Assembly: GCF_025447595.1 (NCBI RefSeq)
Contig: NZ_JAOEJU010000016.1
Span: forward strand, 87,244-151,243
DNA length: 64,000 nucleotides
Reading direction: 5' to 3'
Source: Pseudomonas koreensis
GTDB lineage: Bacteria > Pseudomonadota > Gammaproteobacteria > Pseudomonadales > Pseudomonadaceae
Below the pieces are notes generated by a model. It saw only the letters and a list, made by a program, of their open reading frames with translations. It did not search any database and was not told where the DNA came from. The translations under genes were made by a program, and so were the position numbers. Of the stretch, positions 35,155 through 42,841 are shown one piece after another. Position 1 is the stretch's first letter; every line of letters starts with the position of its first letter.

Positions 35155-36192
35155 ATGGACTACCCAAAAAGCGTCCCCAGTGTCGGTCTGGTCGACGGCC
35201 GGTTTGTCGATGAAAACCCGGTCGCGGGAACGCCGGGTTCTTTGATCCCGGCTGTGTGGGGCAATGCGGTGACAGAGGAAATCCTCAATGTTGTCACTGC
35301 AGCGGGACTTACTCCTGCTGAAGGTGACAACCGGCAATTACTCAAAGCCTTGCAATCGCTGTTGGCACTGGCTAGCCCGATGGCAACGTCAGTCACCAGC
35401 GTGTCGGCCTCCAAAGCGCTGGCTGCAAATGAACTCGGACTACTGCTGGTCAACGCAAGCAGTGGTGCGACCACTATCAGCCTGCCGCCATCGAACCTCA
35501 CATTGGGGGTTCGCGATGTCATCGTGCGTCGGGTCGACAACTCGACGTCGCGATTGGCAGTGCGTGCTTCGGGCACCGACACAATCAGATTTCACACCCA
35601 CCTGGCCGCTGCCGGCTATCCCTTTTTTGTGCTGATGGGCTCGGGTGACTGGTGGCATTTGCGCAGTGATGGCGCTGGCAGCTGGTGGCCGGTCGGACGG
35701 TTCGACGGCACACCTTTGGGCCGGACTGTCTTCGAGACGACGGCACTGCTCAACCCTGGAGGATACGGTCCGCTTAACGGAGCGGTATTCAGTCGCAGCG
35801 ACTGGCCGTGGTTGTGGGATCACGCACAACAATCCGGCGCACTGACTACCGAGGCTGCGAGGGTTGGGGCTGAAGGCGGCTGGACCAGCGGAGACGGCGC
35901 GTTGACTTTTCGCGGGCCGGAGGGTCGAGGTGAATTCATCAGGGTGTGTGATGAAGGGCGCGGGATTGATGCCGGCCGCTCGATTGGCAGTTGGCAGGTC
36001 GACATGTTCCGCGCTCATCGGCACGAACTCAAAAGCGACATGCTCGGGGTCCCGCTGGTGTCAGCACAGAACGCGGCGCCTGACGCCTTGTTCAATCAGG
36101 CCAACATCAGTCTCGGGTTTACCGAAAACACGGGCGGCTCCGAAACCCGCCCGCGAAACATGGCCTATCCGGGCCGCATCAAATTGATATGA
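35155..36192 (+). CDS. Tail fibre B (collar-domain tip)
   Basis: A 345-aa fibre. I start at ATG 35155, aligning the docking segment (MDYPKSVPSVGLVDGRFVDE) with the other fibres. The second half is a tail-collar domain: GDGALTFRGPEGRGEFIRVC, DEGRGIDAGRSIGSWQ, end SETRPRNMAYPGRIKLI. The same collar core occurs twice in the module-1 fibre, so tips appear shared between the two tails. Confidence 0.87.
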   Translation: MDYPKSVPSVGLVDGRFVDENPVAGTPGSLIPAVWGNAVTEEILNVVTAAGLTPAEGDNRQLLKALQSLLALASPMATSVTSVSASKALAANELGLLLVNASSGATTISLPPSNLTLGVRDVIVRRVDNSTSRLAVRASGTDTIRFHTHLAAAGYPFFVLMGSGDWWHLRSDGAGSWWPVGRFDGTPLGRTVFETTALLNPGGYGPLNGAVFSRSDWPWLWDHAQQSGALTTEAARVGAEGGWTSGDGALTFRGPEGRGEFIRVCDEGRGIDAGRSIGSWQVDMFRAHRHELKSDMLGVPLVSAQNAAPDALFNQANISLGFTENTGGSETRPRNMAYPGRIKLI

Positions 36193-36199
36193 GGTGTTC

Positions 36200-36784
36200 A
36201 TGACTTACTACTACGTGTTTGACGAAACGACCCGAGAAATTAACGGCCCTGTCGAATTGCCGTTTGTTCCGGGTATCGGTACCCAGTTACCGGGCAATGC
36301 ATTTGAATTGCCGGAAATGTTGCCTCCCGCCGAGCCTGGCCATGTCTGGGTCTGGCGAGATGGCGCAGCATTGCAATTGATCGATCTGCGCAATCGCCTG
36401 GTTTATCGCAAAGACAGTGGCATTCCTCTCTACTGGAACGAACTCGGTCCGCTGCCCGATTACCTGACGGCCATACCGCGACCTGGCGAATATTACGTCT
36501 GGGGCACCGATGACTGGGTGCTCGATGCCGCCGCTCAGCGCGAGGGTCAGGTTTACGAGGCCAATGTCGAACGTGACAAACGTCTGCGCGACGTGGTCAT
36601 TCGAGTTGCGCCTCTGCAATACGCCTATGAGTTGGGCGAGGCTGCCAGCGATCAATTGACCGCTCTGCAAGCCTTGAAGCGCTACACCGTCAAATTGGCG
36701 CAAATTGAGCTGCAAACGGGTTATCCGTCGACCATCGACTGGCCTGTTGCGCCTGCAAGATTTGTTGTCTCGCCCGCTGTCTGA
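36200..36784 (+). CDS. Tail-fibre assembly chaperone for fibre B
   Basis: A 194-aa protein: N-terminal TYYYVFDETTREINGPVELP, and a helical end with SDQLTALQALKRYTVKLAQI closing on STIDWPVAP, the Caudo_TAP (gpU/gpG-type) layout. Similar in ending to the isolated copy at 8717. Start at ATG 36200; GTG 36194 is possible. Confidence 0.8.
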   Translation: MTYYYVFDETTREINGPVELPFVPGIGTQLPGNAFELPEMLPPAEPGHVWVWRDGAALQLIDLRNRLVYRKDSGIPLYWNELGPLPDYLTAIPRPGEYYVWGTDDWVLDAAAQREGQVYEANVERDKRLRDVVIRVAPLQYAYELGEAASDQLTALQALKRYTVKLAQIELQTGYPSTIDWPVAPARFVVSPAV

Positions 36785-36869
36785 CTGCCCCCCCCCACCC
36801 TCTATCAACCTTACAGGCGGCCAGGTGCTGTCAGCATTCGGCTGCCTGTAAAACATCGGAAGTGTTGAC
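36785..36869 (+). other. C9 homopolymer and hairpin before fibre C
   Basis: Nine C in a row at 36788-36796, then an inverted repeat TACAGGC (36812-36818)/GCCTGTA (36844-36850) 20 nt before the fibre C start. No T-run follows, so it is not a terminator. The role is unknown; a C-tract can vary in length by slippage. Confidence 0.5.
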
Positions 36870-37796
36870 GTGGACTATCCCAAAAGCATCCCCGGCGTCG
36901 GCCTGGTCAACGGCGGTTTTGTCGATGAAAACCCACTTGCCGGAACGCCGGGTTCGTTGATCCCGGCTGCCTGGGGCAACAGCGTGACTCAAGAAATTCT
37001 CAACGCCATCAAGGCAGCCGGACTGACGCCGGACGAGGTCGATACACATCAGTTGGCGGCTGCCATTGGGGCTGCGGTCGACTTCACCAAAATGAAAAAT
37101 ACCCCGACCACCCTGGCGGGCTACGGCATCACCGATGCAGTGGGGCGGTTGCTGGCGGTCCGACAGATCGAGACGGTCGGGATCACGGTTTACCGCCCCA
37201 ACCCCAATGCGAAAAGGATTCGCGTCCGGCTGGTCGGCGCGGGAGGTTCCGGAGGGGGATGTGCACCTGTCGAGGTGAGCACTCTGCGAATTGGCGGAGG
37301 AGGTGGCGCCGGCGCCTATGCGGAAGGTCTGTACGACGTGACAACGGACATGCTTGCCGGCGTGCCTGTCACGCTGGGCGCCGGTGGCGCGTCCCGCACT
37401 GTGGCTGGTTTGGCGGGCGGCGGCGCTTCATTCGGCTCTTTGATGAGTGCTGCCGGTGGCGCTGGCGGACAGATTCTGGCTGTCGCCGTGGGACCTACGG
37501 CGAACGGCTTCGTCCAGGGCGGCCCCGGTGGGCAGGTGGTCACGGGCGGCAATCTGACCAACGCCCGCGGCATGAGCGGTGGGTTCGCAATGTTCAACAA
37601 CAATTGGGGCGTGCTTTCCGGCACCGGGGGTGCCAGCCCGTTCGATGGCGGCGCGTCGTCCACCGGTGTCAACGGTAATGGCTATGCGGGGGTTCGAGGT
37701 TCCGGAGGTGGAGGTACCTGCTCCAACAACACCTCCGTGTCGTTTCTGAGCGGTGCCGGCGGCAACGCTTTCTGTGAAATCTGGGAGTACGCGTAA
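36870..37796 (+). CDS. Tail fibre C (glycine-rich tip)
   Basis: A 308-aa fibre starting at GTG 36870, giving the docking segment DYPKSIPGVGLVNGGFVDEN. From about residue 120 it is Gly-rich in GG-repeats (VGAGGSGGG, LGAGGASRTVAGLAGGG, GGPGGQVVTGG) and ends CEIWEYA. Such domains in phage adhesins (for example phage S16 gp38) stack as polyglycine-II helices and bind receptors through the loops. The stop overlaps the chaperone ATG. Confidence 0.85.
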   Translation: MDYPKSIPGVGLVNGGFVDENPLAGTPGSLIPAAWGNSVTQEILNAIKAAGLTPDEVDTHQLAAAIGAAVDFTKMKNTPTTLAGYGITDAVGRLLAVRQIETVGITVYRPNPNAKRIRVRLVGAGGSGGGCAPVEVSTLRIGGGGGAGAYAEGLYDVTTDMLAGVPVTLGAGGASRTVAGLAGGGASFGSLMSAAGGAGGQILAVAVGPTANGFVQGGPGGQVVTGGNLTNARGMSGGFAMFNNNWGVLSGTGGASPFDGGASSTGVNGNGYAGVRGSGGGGTCSNNTSVSFLSGAGGNAFCEIWEYA

Positions 37797-38263
37797 TGGT
37801 CATGTATGCACGCATTGAAAACGGTGTTGCGATCGAGGTGATCGACACCGGTGACTACGCGATCGACCAACTGTTCGCGCCTGCTTTTGTCGCTGCGATG
37901 GTGCAGGTGCCTGAGGGTGTCGATGTCGAAATCGGTGCGCCGATGGCGGAGGCGGCTTCTGTTATCGAGCCTTCGCGCGAGCCGCAAACTCCTGTCTTAA
38001 CCCAGCCTCCCACGATCGAGGACAACGAGCCTCTGACGGCAGAGCGCGTCTGGCGCCAGACCGCACTCGCAGCCACCGAATGGCAAGTCACCCGCCACCG
38101 CGACGAGCAGGAACTGGGACGGGGAACAACGCTCAAGGCCCAGCAATACCTGGAGCTGCTCGAGTACCGCCAGGCGTTGCGCGATTGGCCTGGTATTGGC
38201 GCATTTCCGTCATCCGTTTCGCGGCCATCAGCGCCGCAGTGGTTGGTCGGCCAGATTGGCTGA
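37796..38263 (+). CDS. Tail assembly chaperone for fibre C
   Basis: A 155-aa protein: N-terminal MYARIENGVAIEVIDTGDYA resembles chaperone E; C-terminal tail WRQTALAATEWQVTRHRDEQ, YRQALRDWPGI fits the Phage_tail_APC family and is shared with chaperone D. Coupled to fibre C by TAATG. Confidence 0.82.
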   Translation: MVMYARIENGVAIEVIDTGDYAIDQLFAPAFVAAMVQVPEGVDVEIGAPMAEAASVIEPSREPQTPVLTQPPTIEDNEPLTAERVWRQTALAATEWQVTRHRDEQELGRGTTLKAQQYLELLEYRQALRDWPGIGAFPSSVSRPSAPQWLVGQIG

Positions 38264-38303
38264 GGCCCTCACGCACCCATGTATTCAGATAAGGAGATAA
38301 ACC

Positions 38304-39200
38304 GTGGACTACCCCAATAGTGTTCCCAGCGCAGGACTGGTGAACGGCAAGTTTGCCGATGAAGACCCGGTCACCGGCAAGCCGGGATCCTTGATTCCGG
38401 CTAGCTGGGGCAATGGCATCACTCAGGAGCTGCTGACGGTCATCCAGGCCGCTGGCCTCACGCCGTCCGAGACTCGAACCGATCAAGTGTTGACGGCATT
38501 GCGCAGCAACAAGCTGTTTGCGACCCCACCGCAGTTCGACAACAGTCAGACGGTCGCCACTACCGCATTCGTGAGTCGCAGCGGTCTGCAGTTTTCCGGC
38601 TTCGTGTCGTATGCGGTCAGCACGGCTCTGACGGCAGCCAACGTGGGGGGCATCGTCAGTTTCGCAAGTGCAACACCCATTACCGCAACCTTGCCGACCA
38701 TAGCCGGAGTTGCCCATGCCAGCACTTTGCATATCGCCAATGCCGGCAATGGTGTCCTGACGATCAATCCGTTTGGCTCTGAGGTCATTGAAACCAGTAA
38801 CGGCACGTTCGGGGCACTCAATCTCGGCATCGGTGATTCGGCACAACTGGTCAAACTGAGCGGGCAATGGCGCCTGTATGGGGGCTCGATCAGTGATCGA
38901 TATGCGGCGGCTCATTCTGGCGTTTATGGCAATGTTGGCTATCAGCGCTTTCCCAGCGGCAACATCGATCAATGGGGAGTAGGCACGACTGATGCCAACG
39001 GTGATGTCTACGTCACTTTCCCCATCGCATTCCCGACAACATTTTCATCGATTGTCGCCATGCATTCGGGTGGCGATGCAGCCATGGTCATTCAGTACGC
39101 CGGATCGGGAACCAAAACAGGATGCCGTTTGAGGCTCCGCAGCTACAACGGGGCTGTCTCGCCAAACTGGGGCATCAATTATTTTGCAAAGGGCTACTGA
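38304..39200 (+). CDS. Tail fibre D (gp53-like tip)
   Basis: A 298-aa fibre starting at GTG 38304 after AAGGAG. Docking segment DYPNSVPSAGLVNGKFADED. The C-terminal about 85 residues (YQRFPSGNIDQWGVGTTDAN; VTFPIAFPTTFSSIVAMHSG; NWGINYFAKGY) fit the gp53-type fibre tip, also seen at the end of the module-1 fibre (FPIAFPNGMYSL). Confidence 0.86.
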   Translation: MDYPNSVPSAGLVNGKFADEDPVTGKPGSLIPASWGNGITQELLTVIQAAGLTPSETRTDQVLTALRSNKLFATPPQFDNSQTVATTAFVSRSGLQFSGFVSYAVSTALTAANVGGIVSFASATPITATLPTIAGVAHASTLHIANAGNGVLTINPFGSEVIETSNGTFGALNLGIGDSAQLVKLSGQWRLYGGSISDRYAAAHSGVYGNVGYQRFPSGNIDQWGVGTTDANGDVYVTFPIAFPTTFSSIVAMHSGGDAAMVIQYAGSGTKTGCRLRLRSYNGAVSPNWGINYFAKGY

Positions 39201-39647
39201 ATGAACCCGTTCAATGTGTTGTTCAGCGCAAGTACCCGGGGCGCTTATGTACCCGGTATCAATGTCTCGGATATTCCCGACGATGTGATCGAAATTCCCC
39301 AGGCGTACTGGATCTCCCTGTTGCAGCAATTGGCCGTCTCGCCAAAGGTGATTGGCGTCAATAACGGCAACGGGTTTCCGATTCTGGTGGATCCACCGCC
39401 ACCGAGTCCCGAAGAAGCAGCCGATATCGAACGCCATTGGCGCACGGCGCAACTGGCCGCGACCGACGGTCTGGTGGCCCGCGATCGCGATGAGCTGGAG
39501 GACGGCGGTGGCACCACACTGACTACCGAGCAATATGCCGAACTGCAAACGTTTCGGCGGGCGTTGCGGGACTGGCCACAGGCGTCGTTTTTCCCGTTCA
39601 GCGAGCATCGTCCGGCGGCGCCGCGCTGGTTGGCCTCGGCACTCTAG
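39201..39647 (+). CDS. Tail assembly chaperone for fibre D
   Basis: A 148-aa protein directly after the fibre D stop. The N-terminus (FNVLFSASTRGAYVPGINVS) is distinct; the C-terminal WRTAQLAATDGLVARDRDEL and RRALRDWPQASFFPFS match chaperone C. The variable front plus shared back suggests exchange of the fibre-contacting part. Confidence 0.82.
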   Translation: MNPFNVLFSASTRGAYVPGINVSDIPDDVIEIPQAYWISLLQQLAVSPKVIGVNNGNGFPILVDPPPPSPEEAADIERHWRTAQLAATDGLVARDRDELEDGGGTTLTTEQYAELQTFRRALRDWPQASFFPFSEHRPAAPRWLASAL

Positions 39648-39665
39648 TGGATCAAGGAAACTGAA

Positions 39666-40826
39666 ATGGATTATCCGAAAAGCGTTCCCGGCATTGGGCT
39701 GGTGAACGGCAAGTTCGTCAATGAAGACGTTGTCGGTGGTTTGCCGGGGTCGCTGATTCCCGCGACCTGGGGCAACGGTGTCACCGATGAGTTGTTGAAT
39801 GTCGTCAAGTCTGCGGGCCTTGAGCCGAGCGAAAGCGATGCGACGCAGTTGCTGCAGGCGATCAGGAAAATCAGCCAGGCAGGGGAAGACAAGCATGCAG
39901 CGGATATTGGTGCTGCCAATCTCTACATGGCCAATTATGCGCCGGCCATCAGCGGGTTGAAGGACGGCCTTGTTCTGCGTTTTACAGCGGCCAATGCCAA
40001 TACCGGAGCGAGTACGTTTGCGCCGAATGGGCTTCAGCCCAAACCTCTGTTGAGTCTGGCGTCGAGTGCGTTGCGACCTTCCGAAATTGTCGGTGGCAGT
40101 TTGTGTTCGGTGGTGTATAGCGCGGCGCTGGACAGTTGGTTGCTGGTCTACGCGAGTGGTGGCAACGCCAATAGTGGTCGACTGTTGGGAATTAAAACGA
40201 TCACTTCGTCCGGTGTTTATGTACCGACGACGGGGATGAAGAATGTGCTGGTCAAGGTGTTGGGTGGCGGTGGAGGCAGCGCTGGTATTGCAGCAACCAA
40301 CGGCAGTCAGGTTTCGATTGCTGGAGGCGGGGCCTCGGGCAGTTATGCCGAGGCCTGGCTTTCCGCCGCTGTCATGGGTGTCAGTCAAGTCATTACCGTG
40401 GGTGCAAAAGGTGCAGCGGGACCTGTCGGAGGCAGCGGGGGGCCGGGTGGTACCAGCTCTATCGGTTCGCTGGTATCTGCACCGGGTGGTGGCGGTTCTC
40501 TGTATAGCGAAGCGATCACTGTCAGTAGTTTTGGTCTGTTTACCGGTGGCTACCCGAGCAACACTGCGGTGGGCGGCAACATCGTCAACGCTGCGGGTGC
40601 TGCGGGCAGTCCCGGAATAAACGTATCGGGCTCGGCGCTGGCGGGGCATGGCGGCGTTTCACCGTTAGGGGGCGGTGGTTACGGCAGTAGTGTTGCCCTG
40701 AGTCAGGCTGCACCGGGAACCGGCTATGGATCAGGCGCTGGCGGCATAGCCAACGCCACCAACCAGCCGAGCAGACCTGGCGGCCCTGGCGCCCCTGGCG
40801 TCGTGATCATTTACGAGTACGCCTGA
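39666..40826 (+). CDS. Tail fibre E (glycine-rich tip)
   Basis: A 386-aa fibre. Docking segment MDYPKSVPGIGLVNGKFVNE. A middle region (ANLYMANYAPAISGLKDGLV; TAANANTGASTFAPNGLQPK) of the sort common in fibre shafts leads to a Gly-rich tip (VLGGGGGSAG, GPVGGSGGPGGTSSIG, PGGPGAPGVVIIYEYA). Tip type and EYA ending resemble fibre C, but loops differ. Stop overlaps the next ATG by one base. Confidence 0.86.
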   Translation: MDYPKSVPGIGLVNGKFVNEDVVGGLPGSLIPATWGNGVTDELLNVVKSAGLEPSESDATQLLQAIRKISQAGEDKHAADIGAANLYMANYAPAISGLKDGLVLRFTAANANTGASTFAPNGLQPKPLLSLASSALRPSEIVGGSLCSVVYSAALDSWLLVYASGGNANSGRLLGIKTITSSGVYVPTTGMKNVLVKVLGGGGGSAGIAATNGSQVSIAGGGASGSYAEAWLSAAVMGVSQVITVGAKGAAGPVGGSGGPGGTSSIGSLVSAPGGGGSLYSEAITVSSFGLFTGGYPSNTAVGGNIVNAAGAAGSPGINVSGSALAGHGGVSPLGGGGYGSSVALSQAAPGTGYGSGAGGIANATNQPSRPGGPGAPGVVIIYEYA

Positions 40827-41080
40827 TGAAAACCTACGCACGCGTAGTTGAAAACACGGTGGTCGAGCTGTTCTCGACCGATGGAAACATCATCGAGATG
40901 TTTCACCCGGATCTGCTCTGGGTCGACATCACCGACGTCACGCCCACGCCCCAAGTCGGCTGGTCGGCGAATTTCGGCACCCTCGGTTGGGTGTTTTCGT
41001 CGCCTGAAGAAAGTGCCCCGGAAGGAACCCTGAAAACCCTGGCAAAGAAATGGCTGACCGGTCTCGGCCGCCAGTCGTGA
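40826..41080 (+). CDS. Short chaperone-like protein for fibre E
   Basis: An 84-aa protein. MKTYARVVENTVVELFSTDG matches the front of chaperone C, but the WR...ALRDWP C-terminal half is absent. It may be a naturally short family member or a shortened one. Confidence 0.7.
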   Translation: MKTYARVVENTVVELFSTDGNIIEMFHPDLLWVDITDVTPTPQVGWSANFGTLGWVFSSPEESAPEGTLKTLAKKWLTGLGRQS

Positions 41081-41113
41081 TTCAATCGGAGCATCCAGGG
41101 AGGATCGAGCATT

Positions 41114-41677
41114 ATGCAAATCACTGAAGACAACCTACTCAACATCATGCCCAACGCCCGCCGCCAAGCGGGCGTTTTTGTTTCACCGCTCAACGATGCC
41201 ATGGCCCGCCATCGCATCGACACACCCAAACGCATCGCCGCGTTTCTCGCCCAGATCGGACACGAATCGGGGCAGTTGCAGTACGTGCGTGAACTGGGCA
41301 ACAACCAGTACCTCAGCAAGTACGACACCGGTACGCTGGCCTTGCGATTGGGTAACACGCCCGAGGCCGATGGTGATGGGCAGAAGTATCGCGGGCGCGG
41401 GCTGATCCAGATCACCGGCCGCACCAACTATCGCCAGTGTAGCCTCGGGCTGTTCGGTGACGAGCGCTTGCTGGCGCTGCCAGAGCTGTTGGAAAAACCG
41501 CAATGGGCGGCCGAGTCCGCCGCGTGGTTCTGGGCGCAGAATGGCCTTAACGCACTGGCGGATCAGGATCAGTTCAACAGCATTACGCGGCGGATCAACG
41601 GCGGGTTGAACGGATTGCAGGATCGGCTGGAGCTGTGGGGGCGGGCGAGGGCGGTGCTATGCCTGCCTTCGGTCTGA
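41114..41677 (+). CDS. GH19-type endolysin
   Basis: A 187-aa peptidoglycan hydrolase of the chitinase-19 fold, like PA0629 in R-pyocins. Catalytic Glu in AQIGHESGQLQYVRE; substrate-site motif KYRGRGLIQITGRTNYR. No signal peptide, so export depends on the holin at 10147. Overlaps the Rz gene by 19 nt. Confidence 0.92.
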   Translation: MQITEDNLLNIMPNARRQAGVFVSPLNDAMARHRIDTPKRIAAFLAQIGHESGQLQYVRELGNNQYLSKYDTGTLALRLGNTPEADGDGQKYRGRGLIQITGRTNYRQCSLGLFGDERLLALPELLEKPQWAAESAAWFWAQNGLNALADQDQFNSITRRINGGLNGLQDRLELWGRARAVLCLPSV

Positions 41678-42189
41678 GCGTCTGGCGGCTGATCGGCCTG
41701 GTGCTGCTGGCCGCCGGTTCGGCGACACTGGCCTGGCAGTTTCAGGACTGGCGCTACGGTCGGCAATTGGCCGAGCAGGCGCGGCTGCATGCCGAAGCTC
41801 TCAATCAATTGACTCTGACGGCCGCCGCTGCGCAGCAGGCCGAGCAGGACAAACGCTTGGCCCTGGAGCAACGGCTCACGGCCAGTGAACAAACCCACTA
41901 CCGAGCACTGAACGATGCCCAACGTGATCAGGATCGCCTGCGCGATCGTCTTGCCACTGCTGATCTGCGCCTGTCAGTCCTCATCGACGCAGGCGACGCT
42001 GCCCAAGGCTGCGGTGTGCCAGCCACCTCCGGCGCCGGCGGCGTGGATCATGCAGCCGTACGCGCCCGACTTGACCCGGCGCATGCTCGACGAATTGTCG
42101 CCATCACCGGGGAAGGCGACCGCGGACTGATCGCCTTGCAGGCCTGTCAGGCCTATATCAGAGCGCTGGCGCCCGAACATTTTGAATAA
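41659..42189 (+). CDS. Rz-like inner-membrane spanin
   Basis: A 176-aa protein with an N-terminal membrane anchor (LIGLVLLAAGSATLAW) and a long periplasmic helix rich in Gln/Ala/Glu (AEQARLHAEALNQLTLTAAA; DAQRDQDRLRDRLATADLRL), the i-spanin layout. It works with the Rz1 lipoprotein nested in the +1 frame to break the outer membrane in lysis. I place the start at ATG 41659. Confidence 0.82.
   Translation: MPAFGLSVWRLIGLVLLAAGSATLAWQFQDWRYGRQLAEQARLHAEALNQLTLTAAAAQQAEQDKRLALEQRLTASEQTHYRALNDAQRDQDRLRDRLATADLRLSVLIDAGDAAQGCGVPATSGAGGVDHAAVRARLDPAHARRIVAITGEGDRGLIALQACQAYIRALAPEHFE
41915..42130 (+). CDS. Rz1-like outer-membrane spanin lipoprotein, nested in Rz
   Basis: A 71-aa protein read wholly inside the Rz gene in another frame. 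It has a short signal (NVIRIACAIVLPLLICAC) ending in a lipobox with mature Cys20, then a Pro-rich stretch (CQPPPAPAA), as in Rz1 o-spanins. Nesting inside Rz is known from lambda. Confidence 0.78.
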   Translation: MPNVIRIACAIVLPLLICACQSSSTQATLPKAAVCQPPPAPAAWIMQPYAPDLTRRMLDELSPSPGKATAD

Positions 42190-42257
42190 GCTTGTGTATT
42201 GAAAGCGCAACCGGCTCGTGTACGGTGGTACCCATTCCATCCGATCCGGAGCGCGCC

Positions 42258-42758
42258 GTGAAAGAAATCACCCAACTGGCGGCCGAACTTGGCCGACGTC
42301 TGCAATTGCTCAATGCCCACGTCACTACGGCCGAGTCCTGTACCGGTGGCGGAATTGCCGAAGCCATCACCCGCATTCCAGGGAGTTCGGCGTGGTTCGA
42401 AGCGGGTTATGTGACCTATTCCAACCGCCAGAAAACCCAGCAGCTGAGTGTACCGATGGAGCTGTTCGGCACCGTGGGTGCGGTCAGTCGCGAGGTGGTC
42501 GAGGCCATGGTGCGCGGCGCCCAGGAGAAAAGCCTGGCGCGATTTGCCGTGGCGGTCAGCGGCGTGGCCGGGCCGGATGGTGGTTCGCCGAACAAACCGG
42601 TGGGCACCGTCTGGCTGGCGTGGGGTGTGGGCGACCAGGTTTCCAGCGAGGTCCAGCACTTCCCCGGCAACCGCGACGAAGTCCGCCGACAAACGGTGAA
42701 GGCCGCGCTAGAGGGCTTGCTGCGACTAGCGGCACGAGAAATCGAAAATCAGGGGTAG
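42258..42758 (+). CDS. pncC: CinA-family nicotinamide-nucleotide amidase
   Basis: A 166-aa amidase that recycles NMN in NAD metabolism; the stand-alone CinA C-terminal domain. Signature: TTAESCTGGGIAEAITRIPG and AVSGVAGPDGGSPNKPVGTV. I start at GTG 42258 (GGAG upstream); an open frame 22 codons longer lacks support. It marks the right border of the island and lies before recA, the normal order. Confidence 0.93.
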   Translation: MKEITQLAAELGRRLQLLNAHVTTAESCTGGGIAEAITRIPGSSAWFEAGYVTYSNRQKTQQLSVPMELFGTVGAVSREVVEAMVRGAQEKSLARFAVAVSGVAGPDGGSPNKPVGTVWLAWGVGDQVSSEVQHFPGNRDEVRRQTVKAALEGLLRLAAREIENQG

Positions 42759-42785
42759 GCGATCCGTGAACGCTGTGGAATAATA

Positions 42786-42801
42786 CTGGCTACTTATACA
42801 G
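42786..42801 (+). promoter_or_regulatory. LexA (SOS) box of recA
   Basis: CTG-N10-CAG (CTGGCTACTTATACAG), 40 nt before recA. Matches the Pseudomonas LexA consensus. Confidence 0.85.
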
Positions 42802-42841
42802 GTGTTGGCCGTCAGGCCTTATTGATTACGTGAGGACTTTA

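Noticed and set aside
33358..41080. Invertible fibre cassette (Mu/P1 gin-cin type)
   Set aside because: All five fibres are full-length and on one strand, and there is no invertase gene or inverted crossover site in view.
8200..42200. Complete prophage
   Set aside because: No integrase, replication, terminase, portal or capsid gene was seen; only tails, regulation and lysis, hence tailocins.
42192..42257. Longer start of the CinA-like gene at 42192
   Set aside because: The added 22 residues have no family similarity; GTG 42258 has GGAG upstream and gives the usual length.
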